The notes: generated from the letters alone by a model not told the origin. A stretch of DNA of 64,000 nucleotides from Paraburkholderia youngii (GCF_013366925.1 NZ_JAALDK010000001.1:6074001-6138000), one strand, 5' to 3'; positions 1 through 8,907 are shown, numbered from the stretch's first letter. Numbers and translations are program-made.

Positions 1-103
1 TGGTGGCGAACAGCCAACGGCGCCAGCCGTGCGGCGTTTCGTGGGCATGGTCGCCGTGCACGTGCTCGTGGCCCGCGACTACATCGTGTCCGATGCTAGA
101 CAT
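1..103 (-). CDS. ctaD: Cytochrome c oxidase subunit I, N-terminal fragment
   Basis: Only the first 34 codons lie in the window; the gene runs off the left edge. The product starts MSSIGHDVVAGHEH and continues through a His-rich leader to HGWRRWLFAT, which I recognise as the start of the Burkholderiales aa3-type oxidase subunit I, the haem/CuB subunit that reduces oxygen in the inner membrane. An AGGAGA ribosome-binding site sits upstream of the ATG. It follows ctaC on the same strand with a gap of 44 bases, the usual co-transcribed arrangement. The catalytic residues lie outside the window. Confidence 0.85.
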   Translation of the reverse strand, partial: MSSIGHDVVAGHEHVHGDHAHETPHGWRRWLFAT

Positions 104-147
104 GAATATCTCCTAAAGCGAATTCTGCGGTGCTGACCATGAACACG

Positions 148-1761
148 TCAGGCTGCCGGGCTGATCTGAACGCGCCGGGCTTCCTTCGCGTCGGTGCCGC
201 CGGTGATCGTTTCCGGCTTCTTCAAAATAATATGGTCTTCGGCAATGCCGGCTGCTTTCAGTGCGTCGCGAACGGCCTCGGCACGACTCTTCGCGAGCTT
301 CGCGTTGACGTCGGCGGAGCCGGTTGCGTCGGTGAAGCCCGACAGCGTGAATTTCGCGTCCGGATGCGCCTTCGCGTAGGCCGCGGCCGCGTCGACCGCC
401 GCTTTCGCGTCGGCCGGCAGCGTGCTCTTGCCGGTCTCGAAGTAGATGCTCGCCGGCAGCGTGGCCTCTGCGCTATTCGCAGCAGCCGCGCCAGCGTCAT
501 TGCCCGATGCAGCCGCCGGTGCGGAAGCCGCTTCCGCACCCGATGCCGCAGCGGCGCCGCTTGCCGCGGCACCCGCTTCGGCCAGATGGTCGCCGCCTTC
601 GGGCAGCTTGCCGTTGCGCGCTTCGGTGACCTGCTTCGGCTGCAGGATGTCGCCCGTGTGGTTGCCCCACGAGTTCCGTTCGTACGTGACCACCGAGGCG
701 ATTTCGACGTCATTCAGCGTCGGCGCCCACGAAGGCATCGCATTCTTGCCCTTCAGCACGAGGCTCACGTGCTGACCGATCGGACCGTTGGCGATCTTGC
801 TGCCGTCGAGCGCCGGGAATGCGCCCGCGCCCTTGCCGGTCGGCTGGTGACAGACCGCGCAGTTCGCCGCGTAGACCTTGCCGCCGCGCTCCATCAGCTC
901 GGCCATCGTATAGGTCTTGTTCGGATCGTCCTGGCCGGCGGCCATTTTCTTCTTCTCCGTGTCGACCCACTTGGCGTAGTCGTCGTCGGACAGCACTTCG
1001 ACGACGACCGGCATGAACGCGTGTTCCTTGCCGCACAGCTCGGTACAGAAGCCGCGGAACGTGCCGGTGCGGTTAGCCTTGAACCACGTGTCGCGCACGA
1101 AGCCGGGGATCGCGTCCTGCTTCACGCCGAAGGCCGGCACGTACCAGGAGTGGACCACGTCGTTGGCAGTGGTGATGATGCGGATTTTCTTGTTGACCGG
1201 CACCACGAGCGGGTTGTCGACCTCCTGCAGATACAGCGTGGAGATCGGCTCGCGGCCTTCGGTTTGCGCGCGCGGCGTGGCGAGTGTGGACAGGAAGCCG
1301 ATACCCTCGCCCGGACCCTTCACGTAGTCGTAGCCCCACTTCCACTGGTAGCCGGTGACCTTGATCGTGAGGTCGGCGTTCGAGGTGTCCTTCATCGCGA
1401 CGACGGCCTTGGTAGCGGGCAGCGCCATCAACACGACGATGATGAACGGCACGATCGTCCAGATGATTTCGACGGTGGTGCTCTCGTGGAAATTGGCTGC
1501 CTGGTGGCCCTTCGATTTGCGGTGCGCGAAGATCGAATAGAACATCACACCGAATACACCGACGAAGATCACGGTGCAAAGGAGCAGCATGAACATGTGG
1601 AGGTCGAACAGCTCCTGAGCGATTCTCGATGCAGGCGGCTGGAGATTGATCGCGTTGACGGCTGGGCCGCCCGGAGCATCGCCCACTGCCAGGGCGGCAC
1701 CGGCGAAAAGCAGTCCGCTCGTCGCCAGCACGCTCATGAGCGCTCGCTTGATTGTTTTCAT
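148..1761 (-). CDS. ctaC: Cytochrome c oxidase subunit II with fused cytochrome c and OmpA-like domains
   Basis: Takes electrons from cytochrome c through CuA and passes them to subunit I. The 537-residue product has, in order: a signal peptide (1-25), two transmembrane helices (about 52-78 and 97-118), the CuA cupredoxin domain with ligands His204, Cys239, Cys243, His247 and Met250 (CTELCGKEHAFM), a cytochrome c domain with haem motif CAVCH at 301-305 and likely axial Met342, an Ala/Ser-rich linker (about 393-432), and an OmpA-like C-terminus (about 434-535, YFETGKSTLPADA). An in-frame ATG at 1785 is eight codons upstream, but AAGGAAG lies just before the ATG at 1761 and the signal peptide starts there. 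The OmpA-like tail is extra relative to the classic caa3 subunit II. Confidence 0.95.
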   Translation of the reverse strand: MKTIKRALMSVLATSGLLFAGAALAVGDAPGGPAVNAINLQPPASRIAQELFDLHMFMLLLCTVIFVGVFGVMFYSIFAHRKSKGHQAANFHESTTVEIIWTIVPFIIVVLMALPATKAVVAMKDTSNADLTIKVTGYQWKWGYDYVKGPGEGIGFLSTLATPRAQTEGREPISTLYLQEVDNPLVVPVNKKIRIITTANDVVHSWYVPAFGVKQDAIPGFVRDTWFKANRTGTFRGFCTELCGKEHAFMPVVVEVLSDDDYAKWVDTEKKKMAAGQDDPNKTYTMAELMERGGKVYAANCAVCHQPTGKGAGAFPALDGSKIANGPIGQHVSLVLKGKNAMPSWAPTLNDVEIASVVTYERNSWGNHTGDILQPKQVTEARNGKLPEGGDHLAEAGAAASGAAAASGAEAASAPAAASGNDAGAAAANSAEATLPASIYFETGKSTLPADAKAAVDAAAAYAKAHPDAKFTLSGFTDATGSADVNAKLAKSRAEAVRDALKAAGIAEDHIILKKPETITGGTDAKEARRVQISPAA

Positions 1762-1849
1762 AGCTTCCTTACCCAAATTTTCCATTCAAACCCCTCGACC
1801 CCGCTGGCAGCGTGTCGCGCCCCCTTGAACGCCGCGTGTCCGGCACCAT

Positions 1850-2326
1850 CTAACAACGTGCCAGCCACATTCGCAGCTCGCCTGCGAACTGCGCGCGCCG
1901 ATTTTGCGCGAGATGTTGCCCGATCATGATCGTCTGCCCGCGCGAGACCAGCTTGATCTGATCGCGCGGCGTTGCGCCCGGCTCTATCCGCACCCAGCGC
2001 GGATTGAATTCGAACTGCGTAATCTGCTCGGCGCTGACCTGCTCGATCACGAGCCGGTTCGGAAACAACCGGATGCGCTCGTAATCGACAGCATGACGCG
2101 CATATATTGCAAACGCGATACCTACCGCCAGCAATTCGATTCCGGTGAACGGCAACACCAGCCAGGCGCCGATCAGAACCAGAATGAATGCAATTGCCAA
2201 CGAGAACAACGCAAGCGACGCGTACAGACAAACGAACTGCCGCGGCGATATCGAACAGTTGCGCTTCATGGTCCAGTCCCTGAGGACCGGTTCTGAATCC
2301 GCCAGCAGATGATCTGATGCGCCCAT
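1850..2326 (-). CDS. DUF2244 domain membrane protein
   Basis: A 158-residue protein of the DUF2244 family, often found beside cytochrome c oxidase genes in proteobacteria; its function is unknown. Two adjacent hydrophobic helices (about residues 30-52 and 55-74) are followed by a soluble half rich in Arg and aromatic residues. A strong AGGAGG lies before the ATG. It is the first gene of the minus-strand run leading into ctaC and ctaD, 88 bases upstream of ctaC. A link to oxidase assembly is inferred from position only. Confidence 0.8.
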   Translation of the reverse strand: MGASDHLLADSEPVLRDWTMKRNCSISPRQFVCLYASLALFSLAIAFILVLIGAWLVLPFTGIELLAVGIAFAIYARHAVDYERIRLFPNRLVIEQVSAEQITQFEFNPRWVRIEPGATPRDQIKLVSRGQTIMIGQHLAQNRRAQFAGELRMWLARC

Positions 2327-2409
2327 CGCTGCCTCCTGCGAATCGTCGCGTCCGGCCTGCCTTCTTTTACTTCCGGATGCATCTCGCGGCCGCCGCTCGT
2401 ATCACTGTG

Positions 2410-2451
2410 TACAGCATCACTCGCGACCGCGCCAACCCCTACAGCATCACT
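2410..2451 (-). repeat. 12-base direct repeat in the leader of the oxidase operon
   Basis: TACAGCATCACT occurs at 2410-2421 and again, identically, at 2440-2451, exactly 30 bases apart, about three helical turns. Both copies lie between the predicted -10 box and the DUF2244 start, so they could be operator sites or elements of the mRNA leader. No regulator family is identified. Confidence 0.5.
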
Positions 2452-2519
2452 TCATTTTGCAGCCCTGCGCCTCAGGCTTGCCACCCCAAATGTGGGAACG
2501 TCGGGCGACAAACTGACGC

Positions 2520-2548
2520 ATTATAGGCGCGATCCATAGCATCGACAA
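2520..2548 (-). promoter_or_regulatory. Sigma-70-like promoter for DUF2244-ctaC-ctaD
   Basis: On the minus strand TTGTCG (2548-2543) and a perfect TATAAT (2525-2520) are separated by 17 bases. The predicted transcript has a leader of about 185 bases before the ATG at 2326. No start site has been measured. Confidence 0.6.
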
Positions 2549-2721
2549 GCAAGCCCCGATCGGCCCACAAGCCCGGCGCGACAAGCCTTCGCGCCATTTT
2601 GCCCGGCATTTTGCGGCTCTTTCGGAGGGCAAATCCCAGGCATAACGGAAGTCCTCTTTACCGCTTTTGCAACACGTCAACCGCACCGTCGGCAAGCAGT
2701 TGATGACCGCGCCGCAATCTG

Positions 2722-3687
2722 CTACCCACGCTTGCCCGGACCTCGTCCGATGTCCTCGAGCCGCACGATGCCATGTCCTTCGGCCGTGGTACGCGGCACG
2801 GCTTTCCATGCGTGTCCGTAGATCACCTCGAAGGTCAGCGCGATCGTGCCGTCAGCGCGCCGGCGCGCTTCGAGCGCGGCGAGCAGGGCTTTGTGCAACC
2901 GACGCGCAAGCGCGCCGTCATGCGCATCGCGCTCGAACGGGTATGCACCCCAGCGGCGCACGTCCGCGAGCAGCGACTCGGGCGACTTGTAGGTGATCGT
3001 CAGCGTCTCCTGGTCCATCACCGGGATCTCGAAGCCGGCCTCGACGAGCATGTCGCCGAGATCATGCATGTCGACGAAGTCGATCACATGCTTGCGCGAC
3101 GCGACGCCGTGCGCAGCCTCGATCTCGGCGTAGGCACCGCGCAATTCCTTCAGCGTATCGGGGCCGAGCGTACTGAACATCAGCAGGCCGTTGACCTTCA
3201 ACACCCGCTGCCATTCGGGAAAGACCAGATCGGGCCGCGAGTGCCAGTGCAGCGCAAGGTTGGACCAGATGAATTCGAATGCGCCGGCCGCGAATGGCAG
3301 CGCGGAGAAATCGGCTTGCGCGAAGCGCGGGCCACGCGCGCCGAGCGCCTTGCCGAGCGAGGCGGGAAGAAAGCGTCGCCAACTGGTGTCGCCGGCATCG
3401 TGACGCAGCGCGCGGCGCAGCATGCCATGCGACAGATCGGCGCCGAACACCGGCGCCTCGGGAAAGCGCGCGCGCAATGCGGGGATGTCTTCGCCCGCAC
3501 CGCATCCGGCGTCGAGCACGCTCGAGGGCGCCACCTTGATGTAATCGAGACGCTCGCGCATGCGCTGCGCAATCTCGCGCGGCAGGAATGCAACCTCGTC
3601 GAAGGTAGCGGCGCGACGGTCGAAAATACGCCTGAGGCGCCGTGAATCGTAGGCCGGACGGCCAGATTGAGCGGATGTTGGGGACAT
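2722..3687 (-). CDS. BioC-like SAM-dependent methyltransferase
   Basis: A class I methyltransferase of 321 residues. Motif I is VLDAGCGAGED, followed by FGADLSHGML (acidic residue binding the ribose of SAM), WSNLALHWHSRPD, and FSTLGPDTLKELR. The WSNLA and STLG..L.EL blocks resemble BioC, the malonyl-ACP O-methyltransferase that begins pimelate synthesis for biotin, but no other bio gene is adjacent, so the substrate is an inference. I chose the ATG at 3687; upstream in-frame codons reaching 3753 look non-coding and would overlap the divergent comF start. The 3' end has no obvious terminator. Confidence 0.75.
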   Translation of the reverse strand: MSPTSAQSGRPAYDSRRLRRIFDRRAATFDEVAFLPREIAQRMRERLDYIKVAPSSVLDAGCGAGEDIPALRARFPEAPVFGADLSHGMLRRALRHDAGDTSWRRFLPASLGKALGARGPRFAQADFSALPFAAGAFEFIWSNLALHWHSRPDLVFPEWQRVLKVNGLLMFSTLGPDTLKELRGAYAEIEAAHGVASRKHVIDFVDMHDLGDMLVEAGFEIPVMDQETLTITYKSPESLLADVRRWGAYPFERDAHDGALARRLHKALLAALEARRRADGTIALTFEVIYGHAWKAVPRTTAEGHGIVRLEDIGRGPGKRG

Positions 3688-3742
3688 GTGTGTCGTGCTG
3701 GCGTGAGCTCGAAGTATACTCGTTCGTTCCCCTCCATTCAGC

Positions 3743-4555
3743 GTGAACGGCATTCAGCGGCAGTCACCCGTGCGATTCCAGTCATTTTCCTCGTCGTGTC
3801 GAAATCAGGCCGCGCGTTTTGTGCGTGGTCTGCATTCGGCATGGCCGCGGGCTTTGAACGTCGCGTTGCCGAACCTGTGCGCGCTGTGCGGCAATATGTC
3901 GCATAAGACGCTGTGCGACGGTTGCGACGCGGCCTACTGGAACGAGAGCCGCCTGCGCTGCACCGTTTGCGCGGTGCCGTTGCCGGCGTCACGCTGGGTC
4001 GCTCAGGCGCAATATCGTTGCGCGGATTGCGTGGCCGAGCCGCCGCCGTTCGACGCGAGCTTCGCGCTCGCCGACTATCGCGCGCCGCTGGATACCCTCG
4101 CGGTCGGCCTGAAATTCCGCGCCCGGCTGATGCTTGCGCGCGATTTCGCGCAACGTCTCGCGTGGCTTGCTCAGGACAACTGGCACGACGCGGCCGAGCG
4201 GCCCGACGTGATTGCGCCAGTGCCGCTCGCCGGTCGCCGTCTGGTCGAGCGTGGCTACAACCAGGCCTGGCAGATTGCGCGGCCGCTTGCCCGGGCGCTC
4301 GACGTGCGCAGCGACGCGACGCTGCTCGAACGAACGCAAAACACCGCGCCGCAATCGCGCCTCGATCTCGATGCGCGCCGGCACAACGTCGGCCGCGCGT
4401 TTCGTGTCGCGCGCCCGGTGCGCGGCCTGCACGTCGGCATCGTCGACGACGTGATGACGAGCGGCGCGACGCTCGAAGCGCTCGCGCATACGCTGAAGGC
4501 GGCCGGCGCGCGGCGGGTCACGAACTTCGTCGCGTTGCGCACTCCGAAAAACTAG
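3743..4555 (+). CDS. comF: ComF family phosphoribosyltransferase-like protein
   Basis: A 270-residue ComF/GntX-type protein linked to DNA uptake and natural transformation in other bacteria. The N-terminal half has paired cysteines of a zinc-binding region (CALCG, CDGCD, CTVC, CADC, about residues 46-101). The C-terminal half is a type I phosphoribosyltransferase fold with the signature VGIVDDVMTSGAT near 230-242. The start is uncertain: the open frame begins with GTG at 3743 without a good ribosome-binding site. It is divergent from the methyltransferase and followed after 18 bases by trmL. Confidence 0.85.
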   Translation: MNGIQRQSPVRFQSFSSSCRNQAARFVRGLHSAWPRALNVALPNLCALCGNMSHKTLCDGCDAAYWNESRLRCTVCAVPLPASRWVAQAQYRCADCVAEPPPFDASFALADYRAPLDTLAVGLKFRARLMLARDFAQRLAWLAQDNWHDAAERPDVIAPVPLAGRRLVERGYNQAWQIARPLARALDVRSDATLLERTQNTAPQSRLDLDARRHNVGRAFRVARPVRGLHVGIVDDVMTSGATLEALAHTLKAAGARRVTNFVALRTPKN

Positions 4556-4573
4556 CTTTTACGTGGTCCCCTT

Positions 4574-5044
4574 ATGTTCAACGTCGTTCTCGTAGAACCG
4601 GAAATTCCGCCCAACACCGGCAACGTGATTCGCCTGTGCGCGAATACCGGCGCCCGACTGCACCTGATCGAGCCGCTCGGCTTCCCTCTCGACGACACCA
4701 AAATGCGGCGCGCCGGCCTCGACTATCACGAGTATGCGGAAATGAACGTGCACACCGATTGGGACGCGTTCATCGCCAAAGAAACGCCCGACCCGTCGCG
4801 CATGTTCGCGTTCACCACACGCGGCTCGGGGCGCTTTCACGACCACGCTTTTCGACCGGGCGACTGGTTCGTGTTCGGCGCCGAAACGCGCGGTCTGCCC
4901 GATACGGTGCTCGAGCGCTTTGCGAACGAACAGCGCGTGCGTCTGCCGATGCGCCCTGGCAATCGCAGTCTGAATCTGTCGAACACGGTGGCGGTCGTGG
5001 TGTTCGAAGCGTGGCGTCAGGCCGGCTTCGAGGGCGGCGCCTGA
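4574..5044 (+). CDS. trmL: tRNA (cytidine(34)-2'-O)-methyltransferase
   Basis: A 156-residue SPOUT methyltransferase that in E. coli methylates the ribose of the wobble base in two tRNA-Leu isoacceptors. Diagnostic segments are the start [20 protein letters not shown], the glycine-rich [10 protein letters not shown], and the C-terminal [12 protein letters not shown] of the trefoil knot. Length matches the family. It is probably co-transcribed with comF. Its last 28 bases overlap the 3' end of the convergent macrodomain gene. Confidence 0.92.
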   Translation: MFNVVLVEPEIPPNTGNVIRLCANTGARLHLIEPLGFPLDDTKMRRAGLDYHEYAEMNVHTDWDAFIAKETPDPSRMFAFTTRGSGRFHDHAFRPGDWFVFGAETRGLPDTVLERFANEQRVRLPMRPGNRSLNLSNTVAVVVFEAWRQAGFEGGA

Positions 5045-5577
5045 CGGCGTTCGAGTTCGGCCTCGTAGCGCGCGAACATCGTGTCGTCGAAGCACGCGAA
5101 CATCACGTGCTTCATGTGGGGTGTGCGCGGCAACGTGTCGAGCACGGTTCCGACCGCGATGCTCACCGCATAGTCGGCGGGGAAACGGTAGATGCCGCAA
5201 CTGATCGCGGGAAACGCAATGCTCGTGCAACGAGTCTCGTGCGCGACTTCGAGCGAGCGCTGATAGCACGATGCGAGCAGGTCGGCTTCGCCGTGCGCGC
5301 CGCCGCGCCACACTGGACCGACAGCATGGATCACATGCTTCGCGGGCAGCCGATAACCGGCGGTGATCTTGGCGTCGCCGGTCGCGCAGCCGCCGAGCGT
5401 TTCGCATTCGCGCAGCAACTCCTTGCCGGCCGCGCGATGAATCGCGCCATCCACACCGCCGCCGCCGAGCAGCGAAGTATTCGCGGCATTGACGATCGCA
5501 TCGACGGCGAGCGTCGTGATATCGACCACGCGCGCTTCGAGCGTGCACGTGCCGTGACTGAGATTGAAGGTGGGCAT
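5017..5577 (-). CDS. Macrodomain protein (O-acetyl-ADP-ribose deacetylase type)
   Basis: A stand-alone macrodomain of 186 residues. The ADP-ribose-binding signature [20 protein letters not shown], the IHRAAG helix, and ISCGIYRFP of the second binding loop are all present, as in YmdB-type hydrolases that remove acetyl or ADP-ribosyl groups. The ATG at 5577 starts the conserved domain (MPTFNLSHG); upstream codons in the same frame run into the gpsA 3' end. It converges on trmL with a 28-base overlap. The physiological substrate is not known. Confidence 0.88.
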   Translation of the reverse strand: MPTFNLSHGTCTLEARVVDITTLAVDAIVNAANTSLLGGGGVDGAIHRAAGKELLRECETLGGCATGDAKITAGYRLPAKHVIHAVGPVWRGGAHGEADLLASCYQRSLEVAHETRCTSIAFPAISCGIYRFPADYAVSIAVGTVLDTLPRTPHMKHVMFACFDDTMFARYEAELERRQAPPSKPA

Positions 5578-5674
5578 GAAAACCTCGCTGACCTGAGTCT
5601 CGCTCAAGAAGTGGACAGCCAGGTGAGGCAGCCGTTCAACGCGAATTTGCGCTAAACGGCTGAAAGAAAAGACT

Positions 5675-6673
5675 TTATTCGGCCTTCGAATCGCGCCGCA
5701 GCAGCGCGCTGACCGCATCGCGCGGCGCCACGCCGTCGAACAGCACCGCGCAGACCGCTTGGGTGATCGGCATTTCGATTGCATGGGCGCGTGCGATCGA
5801 AAGGACCGCCTTCGCGCAGCGCACACCTTCGGCCACGTGACCGAGGCCGCCGAGGATGTCGTCGAGCGTGCGGCCGGTGGCGAGCTGCAAGCCCACGGTG
5901 CGGTTGCGCGATAGATCGCCGGTCGCGGTCAGGATCAGATCGCCGAGGCCGGTCAGCCCGGTAAAGGTTTCCGCGCGCCCACCAAGCGTCACGCCAAGAC
6001 GCGACATTTCGGCGAGTCCGCGGGTGATCAGCGCCGCGCGTGCATTGAGGCCGAGGCCGAGGCCATCGGCGATGCCCGTCGCGATCGCGAGCACGTTCTT
6101 CACCGCGCCGCCCACTTCGACGCCGACGACGTCGTCGCCGGTATAGATGCGCATCGCACCGTGATGGAACGCCGCGACCGTGCGTTCGCGGCACACCGCC
6201 GACGAACTCGCGATCGTCAACGCAACCGGCAGTCCCTGTCCGACTTCGCGGGCGAAGCTCGGTCCGGACAACACGCCGTTGCTCGCATGCTCGGGCAATT
6301 CCGCCGCGACCGCCTGGTGCGGCAACAACTGCGAATCCGCTTCGAACCCCTTGCACAGCCACACGATATGCGCGGGCACCTTGCCCGCATCGCGCATCGC
6401 GCGCAACAGACCGCGTAGGCCAGCCACCGGCGTCGCGATCACGCACAGCGCATCGTCGGCGAGCGCGTGATCGAGCGCCGCACCGAGATCCGCTTCGCAG
6501 CGGAGCGCGGGCGGCAACGCGACGCCCGCCAGATAGCGGGCGTTTTCGTGCGAAGTGGAAAGCTCGGTGATGAGCGCGGACTCGCGCGCCCACAACACCG
6601 TGTCATGCCTGACGGCCAGATGGCCGGCGAGGGCGGTGCCCCACGCGCCAGCGCCGAGAACGGCGACCTTCAT
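5675..6673 (-). CDS. gpsA: NAD(P)-dependent glycerol-3-phosphate dehydrogenase
   Basis: Makes sn-glycerol 3-phosphate from dihydroxyacetone phosphate for phospholipid synthesis. The 332-residue product has the Rossmann motif [14 protein letters not shown] at the N-terminus, [10 protein letters not shown], the [15 protein letters not shown] segment containing the catalytic Lys, and [11 protein letters not shown] use the ATG at 6673 (MKVAVLG); a GTG three codons upstream is possible. It sits 22 bases after secB in the minus-strand run rhodanese-grx-secB-gpsA. Confidence 0.95.
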   Translation of the reverse strand: MKVAVLGAGAWGTALAGHLAVRHDTVLWARESALITELSTSHENARYLAGVALPPALRCEADLGAALDHALADDALCVIATPVAGLRGLLRAMRDAGKVPAHIVWLCKGFEADSQLLPHQAVAAELPEHASNGVLSGPSFAREVGQGLPVALTIASSSAVCRERTVAAFHHGAMRIYTGDDVVGVEVGGAVKNVLAIATGIADGLGLGLNARAALITRGLAEMSRLGVTLGGRAETFTGLTGLGDLILTATGDLSRNRTVGLQLATGRTLDDILGGLGHVAEGVRCAKAVLSIARAHAIEMPITQAVCAVLFDGVAPRDAVSALLRRDSKAE

Positions 6674-6695
6674 AGCCGGCACGGCCCGCGGCGCC

Positions 6696-7175
6696 TTAAT
6701 GCGTGACGCCGCTTTGCGCCGCGCCGTCGCCCTGCTGGGCCGCGCTCATTTGCGCGAGACGCTGCTCGTACAGCGCCTGGAAGTTTATCTCGGCGAGGTG
6801 GATCGGCGGGAAACCGGCGCGGGTGATCGCGTCGGCGATGTTCGAGCGCAGGTACGGGAACAGGATGGTCGGGCAGGCGATGCCAACCAGCGGATCGATC
6901 TGCTCGGCAGGAATGTTGCGAATGTCAAAAATGCCGGCCTGTTTCGCTTCGATCAGGAACGCGACCTTGTCCGACACCTTGGCCGTAACGGTGCCCGTCA
7001 CGAGGATTTCGAACACGGATTCTGCGAGGCGCTCGGCCTTCACGTCGACTTCGACTTCAACCGACGGCATTTCCTGCTCGAGGAAGATTGCCGGCGAATT
7101 CGGCTGCTCGAGCGACATGTCCTTCAGATAGATGCGCTGGATGTTGAAGAACGGCTGGTTATTCTCGTCGGACAT
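6696..7175 (-). CDS. secB: Protein-export chaperone SecB
   Basis: A cytosolic tetrameric chaperone that keeps preproteins unfolded and delivers them to SecA. The 159-residue product contains the conserved [38 protein letters not shown] and [12 protein letters not shown] blocks. The ATG at 7175 begins [13 protein letters not shown], the typical betaproteobacterial N-terminus; the upstream in-frame extension is non-coding. The grx-secB-gpsA order is common in proteobacteria. Confidence 0.97.
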   Translation of the reverse strand: MSDENNQPFFNIQRIYLKDMSLEQPNSPAIFLEQEMPSVEVEVDVKAERLAESVFEILVTGTVTAKVSDKVAFLIEAKQAGIFDIRNIPAEQIDPLVGIACPTILFPYLRSNIADAITRAGFPPIHLAEINFQALYEQRLAQMSAAQQGDGAAQSGVTH

Positions 7176-7324
7176 GATGGTGATTCCTGATAGGTATGCG
7201 TGGCGGCGGCCGATGCACGCATGGGCCGCCAGATTATTGCGCCGGCTCGCCGGCTCCACGAGGAGCGCGCACGCGTCGGCTTATCGAGTGGTCCGCCCGC
7301 TCGCGCGGCGCGAAACGCGCGAAC

Positions 7325-7585
7325 TCAGGCTGCTTCGAGCAGCGGCGTCAGACCGCCCGCGCGATCGAGCGCGGAAAGGTCATCATAGCCGCCGACATGC
7401 GTCTCGCCGATGAACACCTGCGGCACCGTGCGACGCCCGGTCCGGGTCATCATCTCCTCACGGCGGGCCGGGTCTTTGTCGATCAGTACTTTTTCAACCT
7501 GCTCGACGCCGCGCGACTTTAAAAGACGTTCGGCCATCTGGCAATACGGGCACACCTGGGTGCTGTACATGATCACTTTGTTCAC
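7325..7585 (-). CDS. grxC: Glutaredoxin 3
   Basis: A class I dithiol glutaredoxin of 86 residues that reduces disulfides with glutathione. The CPYC active site is at residues 12-15, and TVPQVFIG (cis-Pro, glutathione binding) and GGYDDLSAL are conserved. The start is a GTG at 7585: the sequence GTGA overlaps the TGA stop of the upstream rhodanese, and an AAGGAGC ribosome-binding site lies inside that gene, so translation is probably coupled. Confidence 0.95.
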   Translation of the reverse strand: MNKVIMYSTQVCPYCQMAERLLKSRGVEQVEKVLIDKDPARREEMMTRTGRRTVPQVFIGETHVGGYDDLSALDRAGGLTPLLEAA

Positions 7586-8007
7586 TTGGCTGCTCCTTGT
7601 TTCACAACCGGCATACCGGCTTTCTGCCAGGCGTCGACGCCGCCTTCGAGAACATGGACTTCCGCGTATCCCGCTTCCTGCACGATACGTGCGGCCTTGT
7701 TCGACTGCTGGCCGGTCTGGCATACCAGCAGCACCGGGTTGCTCTTGTTCTTCGCGAGTTGCGTGACTTTCGCCTGCAACTCCGCGAATTCGAAATGCCG
7801 TGCCGAGGGCAGGTGCCCCTTGGCGTAGTCGGCGGACGGCCGCAGATCGATGACCGCCGCGTTGCGCCGGTTGATCAGTTGGGTGGCTTCAGCGGCCGAC
7901 AGGCCGCCACGTCCACGCCGACTGATGGTCGGCCACAGCAGCAACCCACCAGAGATAAGGACGATTGCGATCAGGACAAGGTTTGTGTATTCGGTGAAAA
8001 ACTTCAC
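7582..8007 (-). CDS. Membrane-anchored rhodanese-like protein
   Basis: A 141-residue protein with one N-terminal membrane helix (about 8-25) and a single rhodanese domain. The active-site loop LLVCQTGQQS puts the catalytic Cys at about residue 96; AVIDLRPSADYAKGHLPSAR is the family's N-terminal signature. It could move sulfane sulfur at the membrane, but the acceptor is unknown. The start is a GTG at 8007. It is the first gene of the run into grxC-secB-gpsA, overlapping grxC by four bases. Confidence 0.85.
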   Translation of the reverse strand: MKFFTEYTNLVLIAIVLISGGLLLWPTISRRGRGGLSAAEATQLINRRNAAVIDLRPSADYAKGHLPSARHFEFAELQAKVTQLAKNKSNPVLLVCQTGQQSNKAARIVQEAGYAEVHVLEGGVDAWQKAGMPVVKQGAAK

Positions 8008-8052
8008 GGAAGATCCGCCGGAAAGAGAGAAATCGAAAAGGTCAACCCGACC

Positions 8053-8058
8053 ATTATA
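8053..8058 (-). promoter_or_regulatory. Candidate -10 box for the rhodanese-grx-secB-gpsA run
   Basis: A perfect TATAAT on the minus strand lies about 45 bases before the rhodanese GTG. No good -35 hexamer is spaced correctly, so this is tentative. The same AT-rich patch could also serve the divergent gpmA gene. Confidence 0.35.
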
Positions 8059-8144
8059 AAATAACCGTTTGACGCGATGGCGATGCGCCGCCGAAGGCGC
8101 CGCACAGCGCGAGACCGCTTCCTCACTACCGACCGGCAACTCTT

Positions 8145-8891
8145 ATGTACAAACTCGTTCTCATCCGCCACGGCGAATCGACGTGGAACAAGGAAAACCG
8201 CTTCACCGGCTGGATCGACGTCGACCTCACCGAGCAGGGCAGCCTCGAGGCGCAGCAGGCGGGCGTGCTGCTCAAGGAGTCGGGCTATACGTTCGACATC
8301 GCCTATACGTCGGTGCTCAAGCGCGCGATCCGCACGCTGTGGCACGTGCAGGACAAGATGGATCTGATGTACCTGCCCGTCGTGCATTCATGGCGCCTGA
8401 ACGAACGCCACTACGGCGCGCTGTCGGGTCTGAACAAGGCCGAAACGGCAGCCAAATTCGGCGACGAGCAGGTGCTGGTCTGGCGCCGCAGCTACGACAC
8501 GCCGCCGCCCGCGCTCGAGCCGACCGACGAGCGCGCGCCGTACACCGATCCGCGCTACGCCAAGGTGCCGCGCGAGCAACTGCCGCTGACCGAGTGCCTG
8601 AAAGACACGGTCGCGCGCGTGCTGCCGCTGTGGAACGAGTCGATTGCGCCGGCCATCAAGTCTGGGCGCAGCATCCTGATCGCCGCGCACGGCAACTCGA
8701 TCCGCGCGCTGGTCAAGTACCTCGACAACATCTCGGACAGCGACATCGTCGGCCTGAACATCCCGAACGGCGTGCCGCTCGTCTATGAACTCGACGAAGA
8801 TCTGAAGCCGATCAAGCACTACTATCTCGGCGACCAGGACGCGATCGCAAAGGCGCAAGCCGCGGTCGCGAGCCAAGGCAAGGCGGGCTGA
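8145..8891 (+). CDS. gpmA: 2,3-bisphosphoglycerate-dependent phosphoglycerate mutase
   Basis: Interconverts 3- and 2-phosphoglycerate in glycolysis and gluconeogenesis. The 248-residue product starts [15 protein letters not shown], placing the phosphorylated His at residue 9, and contains [24 protein letters not shown] and [15 protein letters not shown] with the second catalytic His. Length is typical of the dPGM family. It is divergent from the rhodanese gene and precedes ctpA. Confidence 0.96.
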   Translation: MYKLVLIRHGESTWNKENRFTGWIDVDLTEQGSLEAQQAGVLLKESGYTFDIAYTSVLKRAIRTLWHVQDKMDLMYLPVVHSWRLNERHYGALSGLNKAETAAKFGDEQVLVWRRSYDTPPPALEPTDERAPYTDPRYAKVPREQLPLTECLKDTVARVLPLWNESIAPAIKSGRSILIAAHGNSIRALVKYLDNISDSDIVGLNIPNGVPLVYELDEDLKPIKHYYLGDQDAIAKAQAAVASQGKAG

Positions 8892-8907
8892 TCGCGCGTT
8901 TCCGGCC

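Larger units (their letters stand above)
2327..2721. other. 395-base intergenic region upstream of the oxidase operon
   Basis: No convincing coding frame. It holds a sigma-70-like promoter pointing at the DUF2244 gene (2520-2548) and a 12-base direct repeat (2410-2421 and 2440-2451). The part from 2549 to 2721 is the 3' flank of the methyltransferase gene; I see no clear terminator there. Confidence 0.6.

Noticed and set aside
130..1929. 599-codon plus-strand frame opposite ctaC
   Set aside because: Antisense to a clear oxidase subunit with all its metal ligands; the frame is Arg/Val-rich without domains.
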